A DNA stretch of 64,000 nucleotides from Meiothermus sp. (lineage in GTDB: Bacteria > Deinococcota > Deinococci > Deinococcales > Thermaceae), in assembly GCA_026004095.1 (NCBI GenBank), contig BPIL01000005.1:62001-126000 (forward strand). Reading direction: 5' to 3'. Below, piece by piece: positions 30,373-43,330 of this stretch; the stretch's first letter is position 1, and each line of letters opens with the position of its first letter. Below the pieces are notes generated by a model, which saw nothing but the letters and a program-made list of their open reading frames with translations, was not told where the DNA came from and searched no databases. A program made the position numbers and the translations under genes.

Positions 30373-30816
30373 TTACCCCTGCGCCTCGCGCACCTGGCGC
30401 TTGATGCGAGCCAGTACGGCCTGCAAGCCCCTGAGCCGCAGGGGGGTGATGATTTCTTCCAGCTTGGCGAGGGTATAGAAGTCTTCCGGTACGCCCAGCA
30501 CCGCCTCGGGCGTCTCACCCTCCAGCCCCTCGGCCAGCAGCCCGGCAAAAGCCCGCACGGTGGGGGCTTCTTTGGGGGCGTCGAAAAACAGGTGCACCTG
30601 GTTATTCTCGAGCTCGGCGTGCACGAAAAAGGGCGTGGTGCACTCATGAACCTGCTCGAGCTTGCCCTGCATGCCCTCGGGTAAGGGGGGCATCTTCTTG
30701 GCAAACTCCAGCAGCATCTCGGTCTTGATCACCTTGGGTGCGCTCCCAAGGGTTTTCACCACGCTTTGCAGTTTGGGGGGTAGCTGGGCCAGGCGTTCTT
30801 CAGCGGTCATAAGCAT
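30373..30816 (-). CDS. sufE: SufE-family cysteine desulfuration protein
   Basis: A 147-residue sulfur-acceptor protein for Fe-S cluster assembly; SufE takes persulfide from SufS. The acceptor Cys lies in QVHECTTPFFVHAEL (about residue 58). The C-terminal RLRGLQAVLARIKRQ helix is typical. A second ATG two codons downstream (30810) sits 9 nt after TATACC and could be the true start. It is convergent with the ABC-F gene. No other suf genes are nearby. Confidence 0.85.
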   Translation of the reverse strand: MLMTAEERLAQLPPKLQSVVKTLGSAPKVIKTEMLLEFAKKMPPLPEGMQGKLEQVHECTTPFFVHAELENNQVHLFFDAPKEAPTVRAFAGLLAEGLEGETPEAVLGVPEDFYTLAKLEEIITPLRLRGLQAVLARIKRQVREAQG

Positions 30817-30870
30817 CAGGGTATAAGGCGAGGGGATGGAGGGTCTAGGGCTTTGGGCACCATGCAGGGT

Positions 30871-31134
30871 TCATGCGTTCTGCTGTACCAGCCTGAACAG
30901 ATCCCGGCCCAGGTCGGTGTAGTTGCGCACGGGGCCGGCCTGGTTGCCGTAGGTCAGGTACAGCACGCGGTGGATGGCCTGGGCGGCCTCCTCGGCGCTG
31001 CGGACGAGCGCCAACCGCTGGATGATTTCCGCCACCACCGGCCCATAAAGCTGCTCGGGGGGGGCCAGCTCGCCCATGCCCAGGGGGTCGTAGATCTGCA
31101 GGTAGGTTTGCACCTGTGCGGCCAGGTCTTGCAT
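30871..31134 (-). CDS. small helical protein of unknown function
   Basis: An 87-residue protein starting MQDLAAQVQTYLQIYDPLGMG with mostly helical, charged sequence and no membrane segment or Cys. It has a plausible leaderless start: TATGCT ends 6 nt before ATG. The pattern LQIYDPLGMG...YGPVVAEII hints at a DUF1871-like fold, which I cannot confirm. It lies between sufE and a lipoprotein gene on the same strand. Confidence 0.5.
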   Translation of the reverse strand: MQDLAAQVQTYLQIYDPLGMGELAPPEQLYGPVVAEIIQRLALVRSAEEAAQAIHRVLYLTYGNQAGPVRNYTDLGRDLFRLVQQNA

Positions 31135-31174
31135 ACCAACAGCATACCGGGCGAACCACGGGGTTCTTCCGGTC

Positions 31175-31852
31175 TTACGGCGCCGGGCTCACGGTGAAGT
31201 TAGCGCTCTCACCCAGCGACATATTGAACTGGCCCGCCACCAGGGGCGGATCGTTGGCGATGTTGCTGCTGGCGGCGTACACCTCCACCGCGTACTGGTC
31301 GCTGGTGTTGAGGTTCAGGCTACCAAAGGTGGTGGTGAACGCGGTGACCCGCGCGCTGGCAACCACGCTACCGGTGGTGCGGTTGACCAGCCGCACCAGG
31401 AAGGCGCCTGCGCCCGGTACCGGGTTCCAGGAAGCCGTAACCGAACGGGTGGTGGGGTTGTTCCCGATGCTGACGGTGGGCTGGGCCAGGGTGCTGCTGG
31501 CGTCTACCTCCACCGAGACCTGCTCGGTCTGGCCGTCTATGAGCGCCGAGAAGGTATAGGTGCCGCTGTTCAGGCTAGGGCCAGCGTTCCAGCCCACCTG
31601 CCACCACACCCCCGAGGGGGTGCGGGAGGAGGCGCTCTGAAGGATAATGCTCTCGCTGTAGCCGCCCGGCCCGCTAACATTCACCGTTATGCTGTTGGGC
31701 TGCTGCTGGGGGCGCAGCACCAGCACGTACGACCGCCCGGCGGTGGTGGCGTTGTAGGTTCCGATAGAGGCCTGAAGTTTGGCTTGGGGCGGGCTCGAGC
31801 ACCCACCCAAGAGACCCAGTATTGCGATTCCGGCGAGCAGATAGCGTTTCAC
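31175..31852 (-). CDS. lipoprotein with fibronectin-III-like region
   Basis: A 225-residue exported lipoprotein: signal peptide MKRYLLAGIAILGLLGGC with lipobox LLGGC. The mature part is Ser/Thr-rich and all-beta; residues about 120-225 (QPTVSIGNN...SWNPVPGAGAFLVRL) look like a fibronectin type III domain with the conserved Trp. No catalytic motif. Probably exposed on the cell envelope. It precedes the rpoD terminator, with no sign of co-transcription. Confidence 0.75.
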   Translation of the reverse strand: MKRYLLAGIAILGLLGGCSSPPQAKLQASIGTYNATTAGRSYVLVLRPQQQPNSITVNVSGPGGYSESIILQSASSRTPSGVWWQVGWNAGPSLNSGTYTFSALIDGQTEQVSVEVDASSTLAQPTVSIGNNPTTRSVTASWNPVPGAGAFLVRLVNRTTGSVVASARVTAFTTTFGSLNLNTSDQYAVEVYAASSNIANDPPLVAGQFNMSLGESANFTVSPAP

Positions 31853-31940
31853 TCGTCACCTCGAGCCCGTAGACTAAAACAAAAATGTGAGAGCTGTCCA
31901 ACAAAGCGCTCATTTCACCGTTCAGATTCCGATAGCAGTG

Positions 31941-31968
31941 AAAACACCCAACCAATCGGTTGGGTGTT
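31941..31968 (-). terminator. intrinsic terminator of rpoD
   Basis: Perfect 11-bp stem AACACCCAACC / GGTTGGGTGTT with a 4-nt loop; on the minus strand it is followed by TTTT, 23 bp after the rpoD stop. Confidence 0.8.
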
Positions 31969-31990
31969 CGGCGGCCCCTGGGCTCCGGCT

Positions 31991-33727
<1,737 letters not shown>

Positions 33728-33753
33728 GCTGTTCACCTCCCGATAAGGCCCGG

Positions 33754-34848
33754 TTACTTATAGGCCACCAACACCTTGTGACTGTCTACTGCCAGGGTGC
33801 GCACAGCGGCAAAACGCGCCTCCAGCAGGGGCTCATAAGGCAGAAAGCGGTTGGCTACAAGATAAAATTTCCCGCCCCTCTCCAGGCGGGCGTGGGCGGC
33901 TTCGATAAATGCGATAGCGGTTTCTAACACGACAAGCCCCCCCACGTGAAACGGGGGGTTCGTGATAATGGTAGTAAAGGTTTGGTCTGCTGTCAAGGCC
34001 TCGTCCACATCGGAGTGCAGCACGGTGGCCGCCTTGCCAAGGTTCTTCTGGGCGCACAGCACGCTAACCCAGTCGTCTTCCAGCAGGGTGAGGCTCTGGG
34101 CCCGGCCCAGCAATGGACGGCTCAGTGCGCCATAGCCCCCGCCGATGTCCAGCACGTGACCCAGGTCTTGAGGGAGTTCGCGCAGGAGCATGGCGCTGCC
34201 TGGATCTATGTGGCCGCCCGAAAAAACGCCGGGCAGGTAGGCAAAGGATAGGGTCTGGCCCATAAACGTCCAGTCGAAAGACTGCCAGACCTCGGGCAGG
34301 CTGGGTGTGGGCTTTTCTTTCTCCAGCACGGCGACGCGCCAGGCCCCTTCGCGCCGCACCAACAGGCCGTAACCCACCCAGGCCTGGGCCTGCTTGAAGT
34401 AGTGCGCGAAGCCCTTATCTTTGCTGCCGGCGATCCACAGCCGGCCACCAGTGCGCAGGGCTTGCGCTGCTCCCAACAGGGCTAGCTCCACGTAGCGGGT
34501 GCCCCGGTGGGCCGGCAGCACCAGGGCCACGAGATCGGCGGACTCGGGCTCGGTGGCCCAGGGCAGGCCCCGGCTTACCCGCACCGATGGGCCAAAGCTG
34601 GCTTCTAAGCAGCGCAGGGAGGCCCTCGAGGTCTCGATGGCCTGCACACGCAGGCCCTGCTGGTGCAGGGTGTGGGTGACCAGCCCGACGCCGGGGTTGA
34701 GATCGAGGGCGGTCTGGCCGTGGGGTTCAAGAACTTCGGCCAGGAGCTTATAGGCGGGATCCTCGCTTCCACGGGCGCCCGGCTTGGTGTAGAGGAAGCC
34801 TCCTGGCACAGGGGTTTTACGCAGGGTGTGGTAAGTCTCGAGGTTCAT
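33754..34848 (-). CDS. rsmC: 16S rRNA m2G1207 methyltransferase, RsmC type
   Basis: A 364-residue two-domain methyltransferase making N2-methylguanosine in 16S rRNA. The C-terminal catalytic domain has SAM motif [16 protein letters not shown] and the NPPFHVGG motif (about residue 297) of exocyclic-amine methyltransferases. The N-terminal half is a degenerate copy of the same fold ([15 protein letters not shown]), as in Thermus RsmC. Its ATG overlaps the tsaB stop by 4 bp. Confidence 0.9.
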   Translation of the reverse strand: MNLETYHTLRKTPVPGGFLYTKPGARGSEDPAYKLLAEVLEPHGQTALDLNPGVGLVTHTLHQQGLRVQAIETSRASLRCLEASFGPSVRVSRGLPWATEPESADLVALVLPAHRGTRYVELALLGAAQALRTGGRLWIAGSKDKGFAHYFKQAQAWVGYGLLVRREGAWRVAVLEKEKPTPSLPEVWQSFDWTFMGQTLSFAYLPGVFSGGHIDPGSAMLLRELPQDLGHVLDIGGGYGALSRPLLGRAQSLTLLEDDWVSVLCAQKNLGKAATVLHSDVDEALTADQTFTTIITNPPFHVGGLVVLETAIAFIEAAHARLERGGKFYLVANRFLPYEPLLEARFAAVRTLAVDSHKVLVAYK

Positions 34849-35375
34849 AGGTAAAGCGGTTCAACCTGTCCGGGCCGGGCCTTTAGCGCAGCCAGGCCCA
34901 GGGCAGCGAGGGCCTGGCCCGAAGGGGGCTCATCGATGGTCAGCAGACCGGTGGGTACCACCTCATCGAACCGGGCCCGGTGGGGAGGCTGTGTGACCTG
35001 AACCTGTGACCCCTCAACAACATAACAAGCAGCGTAGCAAAGCGCGTTGCGGGTGCGCTGGATGACGGTGACGGGCCCCTGGTGGCGCCGGGCCACAGCT
35101 TCCAGTGTGTCCACGCCGGCGACCGGAATACCCAGCCCCCGGGCCAGCCCGAGACCGGCGGCAATGCCCACCCGCAGCCCGGTGTACGAGCCCGGCCCAC
35201 GCCCGACCGCTATTCCCCCCAGCTCCCCAAGCCCCACCCCAGCCTGCTGTAAGAAGGCCTCGAGCTCCGGCCACAGCATCTCGGCGTGACGGCGCTCTAA
35301 GCGTATGGCGCGTTCGGCATGGGGGAGTCCCAGCACCAGGTATGGCGTGGCGGTATCAATCGCGAGCACCAGCAC
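34845..35375 (-). CDS. tsaB: tRNA threonylcarbamoyladenosine biosynthesis protein TsaB
   Basis: A 176-residue ASKHA-fold protein partnering TsaD/TsaE to make t6A37 in ANN-decoding tRNAs. It begins LVLAIDTATPYLVLG; GGIAVGRGPGSYTGLRVGIAAGLGLARGL is the signature segment (about residues 55-83). It is short compared with E. coli TsaB (231), as in Thermus. GTG 35375 is preferred because TATACT (35387-35382) ends 6 nt before it; a GTG immediately upstream is an alternative. Diverges from proC. Confidence 0.88.
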   Translation of the reverse strand: MLVLAIDTATPYLVLGLPHAERAIRLERRHAEMLWPELEAFLQQAGVGLGELGGIAVGRGPGSYTGLRVGIAAGLGLARGLGIPVAGVDTLEAVARRHQGPVTVIQRTRNALCYAACYVVEGSQVQVTQPPHRARFDEVVPTGLLTIDEPPSGQALAALGLAALKARPGQVEPLYL

Positions 35376-35454
35376 CACCGGAGTATAGCAACATACCGGG
35401 CGCCATGGGCGATTCCCCTGTTGGGCCTGCTTGCTTGCTGCTAAACTTGGGGCC

Positions 35455-36237
35455 ATGAAGTTGGCTATTGTGGGTGTAGGCAAGATGGGTAAGAGCATTT
35501 TAGAAGGCCTGCTGCGGGCCGAGATGCTCGAGCCCAGCGAGATCGGCATCCTCGACACCCCAGAGCGCACCCAGGCAGTGGCTCAGGAGACTGGCGCCAG
35601 GCCCCTCTATCTGGAGGACTTGCGACGCTGCGAACGAATACTGCTGAGCGTGCAGCCCAAAGACCTGGCCGCCCTGGCCCCCCAGATTGCCCATCCCAAC
35701 GTGGGCTATATCTCCATCATGGCTGGGGTGTCCACTGCGGTGCTGTCCCGCCGGCTGGGCACCCGGCGGGTGGTGCGCTGTATGCCCAACCTGGCGGCCA
35801 CCATCGGCAAAAGCTCCACAGCCATTACCGGCCCCCGCGAGGCCGAGGAGGCGGGCGATCTGCAGTTCGCACGGGCCTTGTTTGCTACCGTGGGGGATGT
35901 GTACGACCTGCCCGAGCAGCTTTTCGATGCTTTTACGGGTATGTCGGCCTCAGCCCCGGCGTATGTGGCCGTGGTGGCCGAGGCCCTGGCCGATGGGGGG
36001 GTTAAACAGGGCATCCCACGGGCCCAGGCCCTGCGGCTTGCGGCCGATGTCCTGATTGCCACCGGTGAGCTGTTGCGCAGAAAACATCCCGCGGTGCTCA
36101 AGGACGAGGTCAGCAGCCCCGGGGGTACCACCATCCACGGTCTGGCGGCCCTCGAGGCCCGCGGTGTCCGTGCAGCCCTGATGGAGGCGGTGGAGGCTGC
36201 TACCCTGCGAGGGCACGAACTGGGAAAAGACGAGTAG
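35455..36237 (+). CDS. proC: pyrroline-5-carboxylate reductase
   Basis: Last step of proline synthesis: NAD(P)H reduction of pyrroline-5-carboxylate. The 260-residue protein begins [20 protein letters not shown] (dinucleotide fold); [15 protein letters not shown] and the C-terminal signature [18 protein letters not shown] (about residues 218-235) are diagnostic. ATG 35455 lies 7 nt after TAAACT, consistent with a leaderless mRNA. Confidence 0.94.
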   Translation: MKLAIVGVGKMGKSILEGLLRAEMLEPSEIGILDTPERTQAVAQETGARPLYLEDLRRCERILLSVQPKDLAALAPQIAHPNVGYISIMAGVSTAVLSRRLGTRRVVRCMPNLAATIGKSSTAITGPREAEEAGDLQFARALFATVGDVYDLPEQLFDAFTGMSASAPAYVAVVAEALADGGVKQGIPRAQALRLAADVLIATGELLRRKHPAVLKDEVSSPGGTTIHGLAALEARGVRAALMEAVEAATLRGHELGKDE

Positions 36238-36303
36238 TTTAGCCAGGCCGAGGCAGGGCAGATGACACCCCAGTTTGGCCCGAAAGGTCGTAGCATTAAG
36301 CCG

Positions 36304-36852
36304 ATGAAGCGTATGGCAATTCTTGCTTTGTTGCTGGTGGGTGTGCTGGCCGCCCCAACGGCGTATTACCCCAATGGGGTTGGCTATTCCTGGACGTACT
36401 CCACAGGCATGGAGCAGGTGTTTACCCGCGAGCAAAATGGCCTGCTGGTGTTTGAGCGGCGGTTGGCTAAGCAGCCGGTGAGCGCCGATCTGCTCCGCTA
36501 CACAGACAACGGTGTTTTGCTCGAGGGTTTGTTGGTAGGTCAGGCTGTGCAACGCTACAATCCGCCCTTGCTGCTATACCCGGCCCCGCCCCTGGTACTC
36601 GGGCAGGAATGGGGGGGGCGTAGTAGTTTTGGCGGGCAGAGCGTGGCTTTGCTGGGGAAGGTCTTGCGCATCGAGGGTGTTAGTGTGCCGGCGGGCCGTT
36701 TTAATGCCTACGTGATTCGCACCTCGACCGTTACCAGTGGAGGTGGTAGCCAGGTTATGGAGATTTACTTTGTGCCAGGCGTGGGGGTGGTGCGCTACGC
36801 CACCCTCGACGGGGCCACGGTTGACCTGGTGAAGTTCAGTGTGCCTAAATAG
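36304..36852 (+). CDS. secreted beta-rich protein of unknown function
   Basis: A 182-residue exported protein with a signal peptide ([20 protein letters not shown]) and no lipobox. The mature part is beta-rich: [15 protein letters not shown] near the start and [19 protein letters not shown], then [15 protein letters not shown] near the end. This layout recalls bacterial envelope proteins in which a W-x-Y-x-x-G motif is followed by a FNAY..T segment, but I do not assign a function. TAGCAT ends 7 nt before ATG. It is followed 3 bp later by the adenosine-specific kinase gene. Confidence 0.7.
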   Translation: MKRMAILALLLVGVLAAPTAYYPNGVGYSWTYSTGMEQVFTREQNGLLVFERRLAKQPVSADLLRYTDNGVLLEGLLVGQAVQRYNPPLLLYPAPPLVLGQEWGGRSSFGGQSVALLGKVLRIEGVSVPAGRFNAYVIRTSTVTSGGGSQVMEIYFVPGVGVVRYATLDGATVDLVKFSVPK

Positions 36853-36855
36853 GGT

Positions 36856-37344
36856 GTGGAACTGCAGATCGTCAAGGTGGAAAAACCCGAAAACCTGAAC
36901 GTTATTCTGGGTATAAGCCACTTCATCAAGACGGTGGAAGACCTCCACGAGGCCCTGGTTACAGCGGTGCCGGGCATTCGGTTCGGCCTGGCCTTCTGTG
37001 AGGCTTCGGGTAAGCGGCTGATACGCAAAACGGGTACCTCCGACGAGCTGGTGGAGCTGGCGGTCAAGAACGCCCAGGCCATTGGGGCCGGCCATTCATT
37101 CCTGATCGTGCTGGGTGAGGGCTACTTTCCCATCAATGTGCTGCACGCCGTTAAGGCCTGCCCGGAGGTGGTGCGGATTTTGGCCGCGACCGCCAACCCG
37201 CTGTCGGTGATTGTGGCCGAGCAGGACGACCAGCGTGGAATTTTGGGGGTTTTAGACGGTTATAAGCCCCTGGGGGTCGAGGCTGAGGAAGACATCCAAT
37301 GGCGCAAGGACATTCTGCGCAAGTTTGGCTATAAGGTAAGCTAG
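36856..37344 (+). CDS. adenosine-specific kinase-like protein (COG1839 family)
   Basis: A 162-residue protein of the Adenosine_kin family, common in archaea and thermophiles. Typical segments: VEKPENLNVILGISHFIKTVEDL, GIRFGLAFCEASGKRLIR, GAGHSFLIVLGEGYFPINVL and IVAEQDDQRGILGVLDG. The archaeal member was annotated as adenosine-specific from structural work; the true role is poorly defined. GTG start; it follows a secreted-protein gene by 3 bp, so co-transcription is likely though the functions look unrelated. Confidence 0.87.
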   Translation: MELQIVKVEKPENLNVILGISHFIKTVEDLHEALVTAVPGIRFGLAFCEASGKRLIRKTGTSDELVELAVKNAQAIGAGHSFLIVLGEGYFPINVLHAVKACPEVVRILAATANPLSVIVAEQDDQRGILGVLDGYKPLGVEAEEDIQWRKDILRKFGYKVS

Positions 37345-37435
37345 CCGCCGATGGGTTGCTAGGTCGCTACGCAAACCGGATCTTGCAACATAGAGAACAT
37401 TGCCCTGTAGAGGCCTGGGTTATCATCCGGCTGCT

Positions 37436-38649
<1,214 letters not shown>

Positions 38650-38664
38650 CAGCCCGGCCACGGC

Positions 38665-38673
38665 GGTGACGAC
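38665..38673 (+). repeat. target-site duplication, left copy
   Basis: GGTGACGAC, repeated exactly at 39818-39826 on the other side of the insertion sequence. Confidence 0.9.
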
Positions 38674-39817
38674 CAGACTTGACCGCTATGCCGCATAGAG
38701 CCCCAGGAAGCGCAGGGCGGAGAGGGGGTTGAAGGAGAAGATTTCTAGGGCTGCCTTCTTCTCCCTCACCCCCTCTCGGTGAAGCATGGAGACCAGGAAG
38801 GCCCGCAGCACCGCTAGCGCCCACGCCCCCACCCCCCGCACCTGACAGGCATCCTCCCCAAAGCACACGTCCCGCACCCAGAAAGACCGGTTCTCCACCT
38901 CCCAGCGGGAAAGCAACAGGCTCCCCAGCCGCTTTGCGTCCGCTACCTCCGGCCCCAGGCTGGTGAGGGCGTAGCTCACCGTCCGCCGCACCTCCCCCGT
39001 CCCCTTGTGCCTCACCTCCCGCCAAAGCCGCACCACCTGCCTGGCCCCAGGGAAGGCCCGCACCTCTTCCGGCAGGTAGGGGGAAGCCCAAACCCGGTAG
39101 GTCCACACCTCCCCGTCCCGCACCCCACTCCAGGTCGCCTCCGTCTCCCCGGGAAGACGCCTTCCCGCCATCCCCTTGAACACCTCCAGGGCCCACTCCA
39201 AAAGTTCCCCCTGGTTCCCCTTCAGGACCAAGAGATAGTCCCCCCTTTTTTCCGCACCCGGGCCGCCACCTCAGGGTACAGGTACCCCGCGTCCCCCACC
39301 ACCACCTTGCCCTCCAGCTCCCTCGCCTCCAAACGGTCCAGAAGCTCCAGGAAGGCCTTCTCCTCCCTCCCTTCCGCCCGGGCCTGGGCCAGGGTGGTAT
39401 GGAGGTGCAGGGCCAGGACCTCCACCAGCTTGACCTGGGGGCTTTTCCCCTTGCCGCTTCCCCGCAGGTGCTTCCCGTCCACCACCAGGACCTCCCCAAG
39501 GTCGGCTTCGGGGAAGACCTGGCCAAGGGCCGCCTGGAGCTTCTCAGGATCCAGGCGGTGAAGGAGAAGGGTGATGGCGGTGTGGCCTGGGGCCTTGCGC
39601 AGGCCCAGGTGGGGCAAGAGGTGGGGGTTGGCGCGGGCAAAGCGTTCCACGCCGCGCAGGGAGTCCACGCGGCTCAGGAAGGCCACCAGGATGAGGGCCA
39701 GAAGGCCCCAAAGGGGGTACTGCCGGTTGTGGGCCCGAGGGTCCGGGACCTGGGATAGCGCCTGGCGCAGAGTCATGATCTTTCTCTACCCCAAGGGCTG
39801 TATATCGGTCAAGTCTG
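38674..39817 (-). mobile_element. complete ISAs1-type insertion sequence, 1144 bp
   Basis: The element is bounded by 16-bp terminal inverted repeats CAGACTTGACCGCTAT (38674-38689) and ATATCGGTCAAGTCTG (39802-39817), with one mismatch, and by a perfect 9-bp target duplication GGTGACGAC. It encodes one transposase on the minus strand, split in two frames. It contains no CTCGAG, whereas the surrounding DNA has one about every 270 bp, which supports an outside origin. Intact ends and exact duplication point to recent insertion. It lies between rpiA and the metG promoter. Confidence 0.93.
38686..39776 (-). CDS. ISAs1-family DDE transposase, two frames joined at an A6G6 run
   Basis: The upstream frame (39776-39222) encodes DPRAHNRQYPLWGLLALILV, VLVVDGKHLRGSG (first catalytic Asp) and VVGDAGYLYPEVAARVRKKGG (second Asp), then stops. 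The downstream frame continues with DYLLVLKGNQGELLEW and ends with SRWEVENRSFWVRDVCFGED, containing the catalytic Glu. A -1 shift at the minus-strand run AAAAAAGGGGGG (39251-39240) joins them as KKGGDYLLVLKGN, the normal family sequence. It may be expressed by slippage or be a recent null mutation; full length would be about 362 residues. Confidence 0.85.
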
Positions 39818-39826
39818 GGTGACGAC
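39818..39826 (+). repeat. target-site duplication, right copy
   Basis: GGTGACGAC, identical to 38665-38673. It contains GTGACG, a TTGACA-like hexamer 18 bp before TAAAAT, so the duplication re-creates the -35 region of the metG promoter. Confidence 0.9.
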
Positions 39827-39842
39827 CGGGCCAAACCTGGTA

Positions 39843-39848
39843 TAAAAT
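39843..39848 (+). promoter_or_regulatory. -10 element of the metG leader
   Basis: TAAAAT within TATAAAAT (39841-39848), 6 nt before the GTG of the leader peptide. The possible -35 GTGACG (39819-39824) is 18 bp upstream. Confidence 0.6.
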
Positions 39849-39854
39849 AGCCCT

Positions 39855-39902
39855 GTGGTAGGCTACCGGTTGACCCGAATGATGCGAAACCCCCGACGAT
39901 AG
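39855..39902 (+). CDS. putative metG leader peptide with tandem Met codons
   Basis: A 15-codon reading frame, MVGYRLTRMMRNPRR, starting with GTG directly after the -10 element (leaderless) and ending TAG inside the 5' arm of a hairpin. Codons 9 and 10 are ATG ATG. The position, size and tandem codons for the amino acid used by the downstream synthetase are the classic layout of an attenuator leader. Not proven to be translated. Confidence 0.55.
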   Translation: MVGYRLTRMMRNPRR

Positions 39903-39925
39903 CAGCAGTGAGGCTATCGGCGGGG
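39891..39925 (+). promoter_or_regulatory. antiterminator-like hairpin in the metG leader
   Basis: CGATAGC (39897-39903) pairs with GCTATCG (39913-39919), and CCCC (39891-39894) with GGGG (39922-39925) across a small internal loop. The GGGG is also the first part of the terminator stem, so the two structures exclude each other. Confidence 0.6.
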
Positions 39926-39946
39926 CGCGTTTGCGCCCCTTTTTTT
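39922..39946 (+). terminator. attenuator terminator before metG
   Basis: GGGGCGC-GTTT-GCGCCCC followed by seven T. It lies 40 bp upstream of metG and downstream of its only visible promoter, so it must be regulated for metG to be expressed. Confidence 0.88.
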
Positions 39947-39962
39947 GGCAAACCCAGCCTAA

Positions 39963-41873
<1,911 letters not shown>

Positions 41874-41882
41874 CGCCTACCC

Positions 41883-42251
41883 TTACTGCGCGCTCTCGAG
41901 GTCGGGGCGCAGGCGCACCGCCTCGCGCAGGTATACGTGCTTGACCTGCTTTTGGGGCAGGTCGGTGTTCCACAGCATCATCACCCGGATGACCCTGGGT
42001 AGCGCGCCCGGTACTGGAATTTCGCGGGAGTTGATGAGCGGAACCATCTGCATACCCAACTGCCGCGCAGCCTCGGCCGGAAAAGCGGCCCGTAGGTCGT
42101 CGGTTAGAGTAAAAAACATGGCTCCAATGCTGTCGAAGTCAGTGATCTGGTTGACCTCGAGCATCTTTTGCAGCAGCTCGCGGGTAGCGCTCAAAATGGC
42201 TTCCCGGCTGTCCTCGTCAACTGTGATGGCACCACGAACCCCTCGCATCAT
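41883..42251 (-). CDS. aroH: chorismate mutase, AroH type
   Basis: Converts chorismate to prephenate for Phe and Tyr synthesis. The 122-residue protein is the monofunctional AroH trimer type. Active-site residues: Arg in RGVRGAITV (equivalent to Arg7), Arg in LPRVIRVMMLWNT (Arg90) and Tyr in VKHVYLREAV (Tyr108). The C-terminus LREAVRLRPDLESAQ is identical to the Thermus version as I recall it. Two consecutive ATG codons could start it. TATAAAAT lies about 10 nt upstream. It diverges from rpmE. Confidence 0.94.
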   Translation of the reverse strand: MMRGVRGAITVDEDSREAILSATRELLQKMLEVNQITDFDSIGAMFFTLTDDLRAAFPAEAARQLGMQMVPLINSREIPVPGALPRVIRVMMLWNTDLPQKQVKHVYLREAVRLRPDLESAQ

Positions 42252-42274
42252 GGTGTGCGCGATTTTATACCAGC

Positions 42275-42303
42275 TTGCCCTTCCCGCCTAGACCTGCTAT
42301 ATT
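42275..42303 (+). promoter_or_regulatory. promoter of rpmE
   Basis: TTGCCC (42275-42280), 17-bp spacer, TATATT (42298-42303). Start expected near 42310, giving a leader of about 37 nt. Confidence 0.65.
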
Positions 42304-42316
42304 TAGCAAGTTGACA

Positions 42317-42334
42317 GCACGGCAAAATCCGTGC
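42317..42334 (+). promoter_or_regulatory. hairpin in the rpmE leader
   Basis: GCACGG-CAAAAT-CCGTGC, a perfect 6-bp stem just upstream of the ribosome site AGGAGAG. Could be a translational control element. Confidence 0.4.
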
Positions 42335-42346
42335 CCAGGAGAGACT

Positions 42347-42574
42347 ATGAAAAAGAACATTCACCCTAAGCTGGTTCCCTGCAAGATCATCTGCAACGGT
42401 GAGGTGGTCATGCAGACCTACAGCACCAAGCCCGAGATTCACGTGGAAGTATGGAGCGGTAACCACCCCTTCTGGACGGGCCAGCAGCGCTTCGTGGATA
42501 CCGAGGGCCGGGTCGAGAAATTCCAGAAGAAGTTCGGTGGAACCTACGGCAAAAAGGCCGCCTCGAAACGCTAA
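42347..42574 (+). CDS. rpmE: ribosomal protein L31, zinc-free type
   Basis: A 75-residue large-subunit protein: MKKNIHPKLVPCKIICNGE, TYSTKPEIHVEVWSGNHPFWTGQQRFVDTEGRVEKFQ. The zinc-binding form of L31 has CSxCHPFYTG; here both Cys are changed (WSGNHPFWTG), so this is the non-zinc (C-) type even though two Cys remain near the N-terminus. ATG 42347 has AGGAGAG 5 nt upstream. Own promoter and terminator make it monocistronic. Confidence 0.93.
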   Translation: MKKNIHPKLVPCKIICNGEVVMQTYSTKPEIHVEVWSGNHPFWTGQQRFVDTEGRVEKFQKKFGGTYGKKAASKR

Positions 42575-42588
42575 TTGCCCGTATGAAA

Positions 42589-42627
42589 GGGCAGGTGGAC
42601 GGGGTTCTACCTGCCCGATTGATTTTT
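42589..42627 (+). terminator. terminator after rpmE
   Basis: GGGCAGGT (42589-42596) pairs with ACCTGCCC (42609-42616) over a 12-nt loop, followed after five bases by TTTTT. Confidence 0.7.
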
Positions 42628-42721
42628 GGTAAACTGGCCCGCTCGGTGAAAGTGGTTCACTTTGCCGATAAGATAGAGCGCTTTTGGGCTTGCCAAGGGT
42701 AGGATATCCTGGGCTCCGGTT

Positions 42722-43330
42722 ATGAGCATGCCCCATCTTCCGCATCATCAGGGTTGGATAGAAGTCGTGGTTGGGCCGATGTTCTCCGGCAAGTCGGATG
42801 AACTGATTCGGCGTGTTAAGCGGGCCCTGATTGCCCGCCAGCGGGTGCTGGTATTCAAGCCGCGCCTGGATGACCGCTACCATGCCTCCGACGTTTTCAG
42901 CCACGACGGCCGACGGGCAGAGGCCATCGCTGTGCGCGATGCCGCCGAGTTAAAGGCCCACCTGTCCGACCCGCTGCCCGACGTGGTGGCCGTGGATGAG
43001 GCCCAGTTTTTTGATGCGGGCCTGGTGGCGTTGGTGCTGGAACTGGCCGACAAGGGGGTGCGGGTAATTTGCGCGGGTCTGGATATGGATTTCCGCGGCG
43101 AGCCGTTCGGCATCATGCCCCAACTGCTGGCCCGGGCCGAGTATGTGGAGAAGCTCTTTGCTGTCTGCCCGGTGTGTGGGGCCCCGGCAACCCGCACCCA
43201 GCGCTTTGTGAATGGTAAACCGGCCCGCTACGACGACCCGGTGATTCTGGTGGGAGCCAGCGAGGCCTACGAGCCGCGCTGCCGCAAATGCCATACCGTG
43301 GTGACCAGAGAGGTGCAGGAGATTCTTTAG
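42722..43330 (+). CDS. tdk: thymidine kinase
   Basis: Phosphorylates thymidine for dTMP salvage. The 202 residues show the type II (TK1-like) layout: P-loop [15 protein letters not shown], Walker [11 protein letters not shown], the lasso/active-site segment [12 protein letters not shown], and a structural zinc site with CPVCG and CRKCH. Its stop overlaps that of the convergent hsp20 gene by 3 bp. Start could be the second ATG two codons in. Confidence 0.94.
   Translation: MSMPHLPHHQGWIEVVVGPMFSGKSDELIRRVKRALIARQRVLVFKPRLDDRYHASDVFSHDGRRAEAIAVRDAAELKAHLSDPLPDVVAVDEAQFFDAGLVALVLELADKGVRVICAGLDMDFRGEPFGIMPQLLARAEYVEKLFAVCPVCGAPATRTQRFVNGKPARYDDPVILVGASEAYEPRCRKCHTVVTREVQEIL

Noticed and set aside
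39841-39946. T-box or SAM-type riboswitch before metG
   Set aside because: The leader is only about 90 nt and lacks the TGGnACCGCG box and a SAM-binding core; the tandem-Met reading frame fits better.
42311-42316. TTGACA as a -35 element for rpmE
   Set aside because: No -10 hexamer at 16-18 bp downstream; the TTGCCC-N17-TATATT pair just upstream explains expression better and places this TTGACA near the transcript start.
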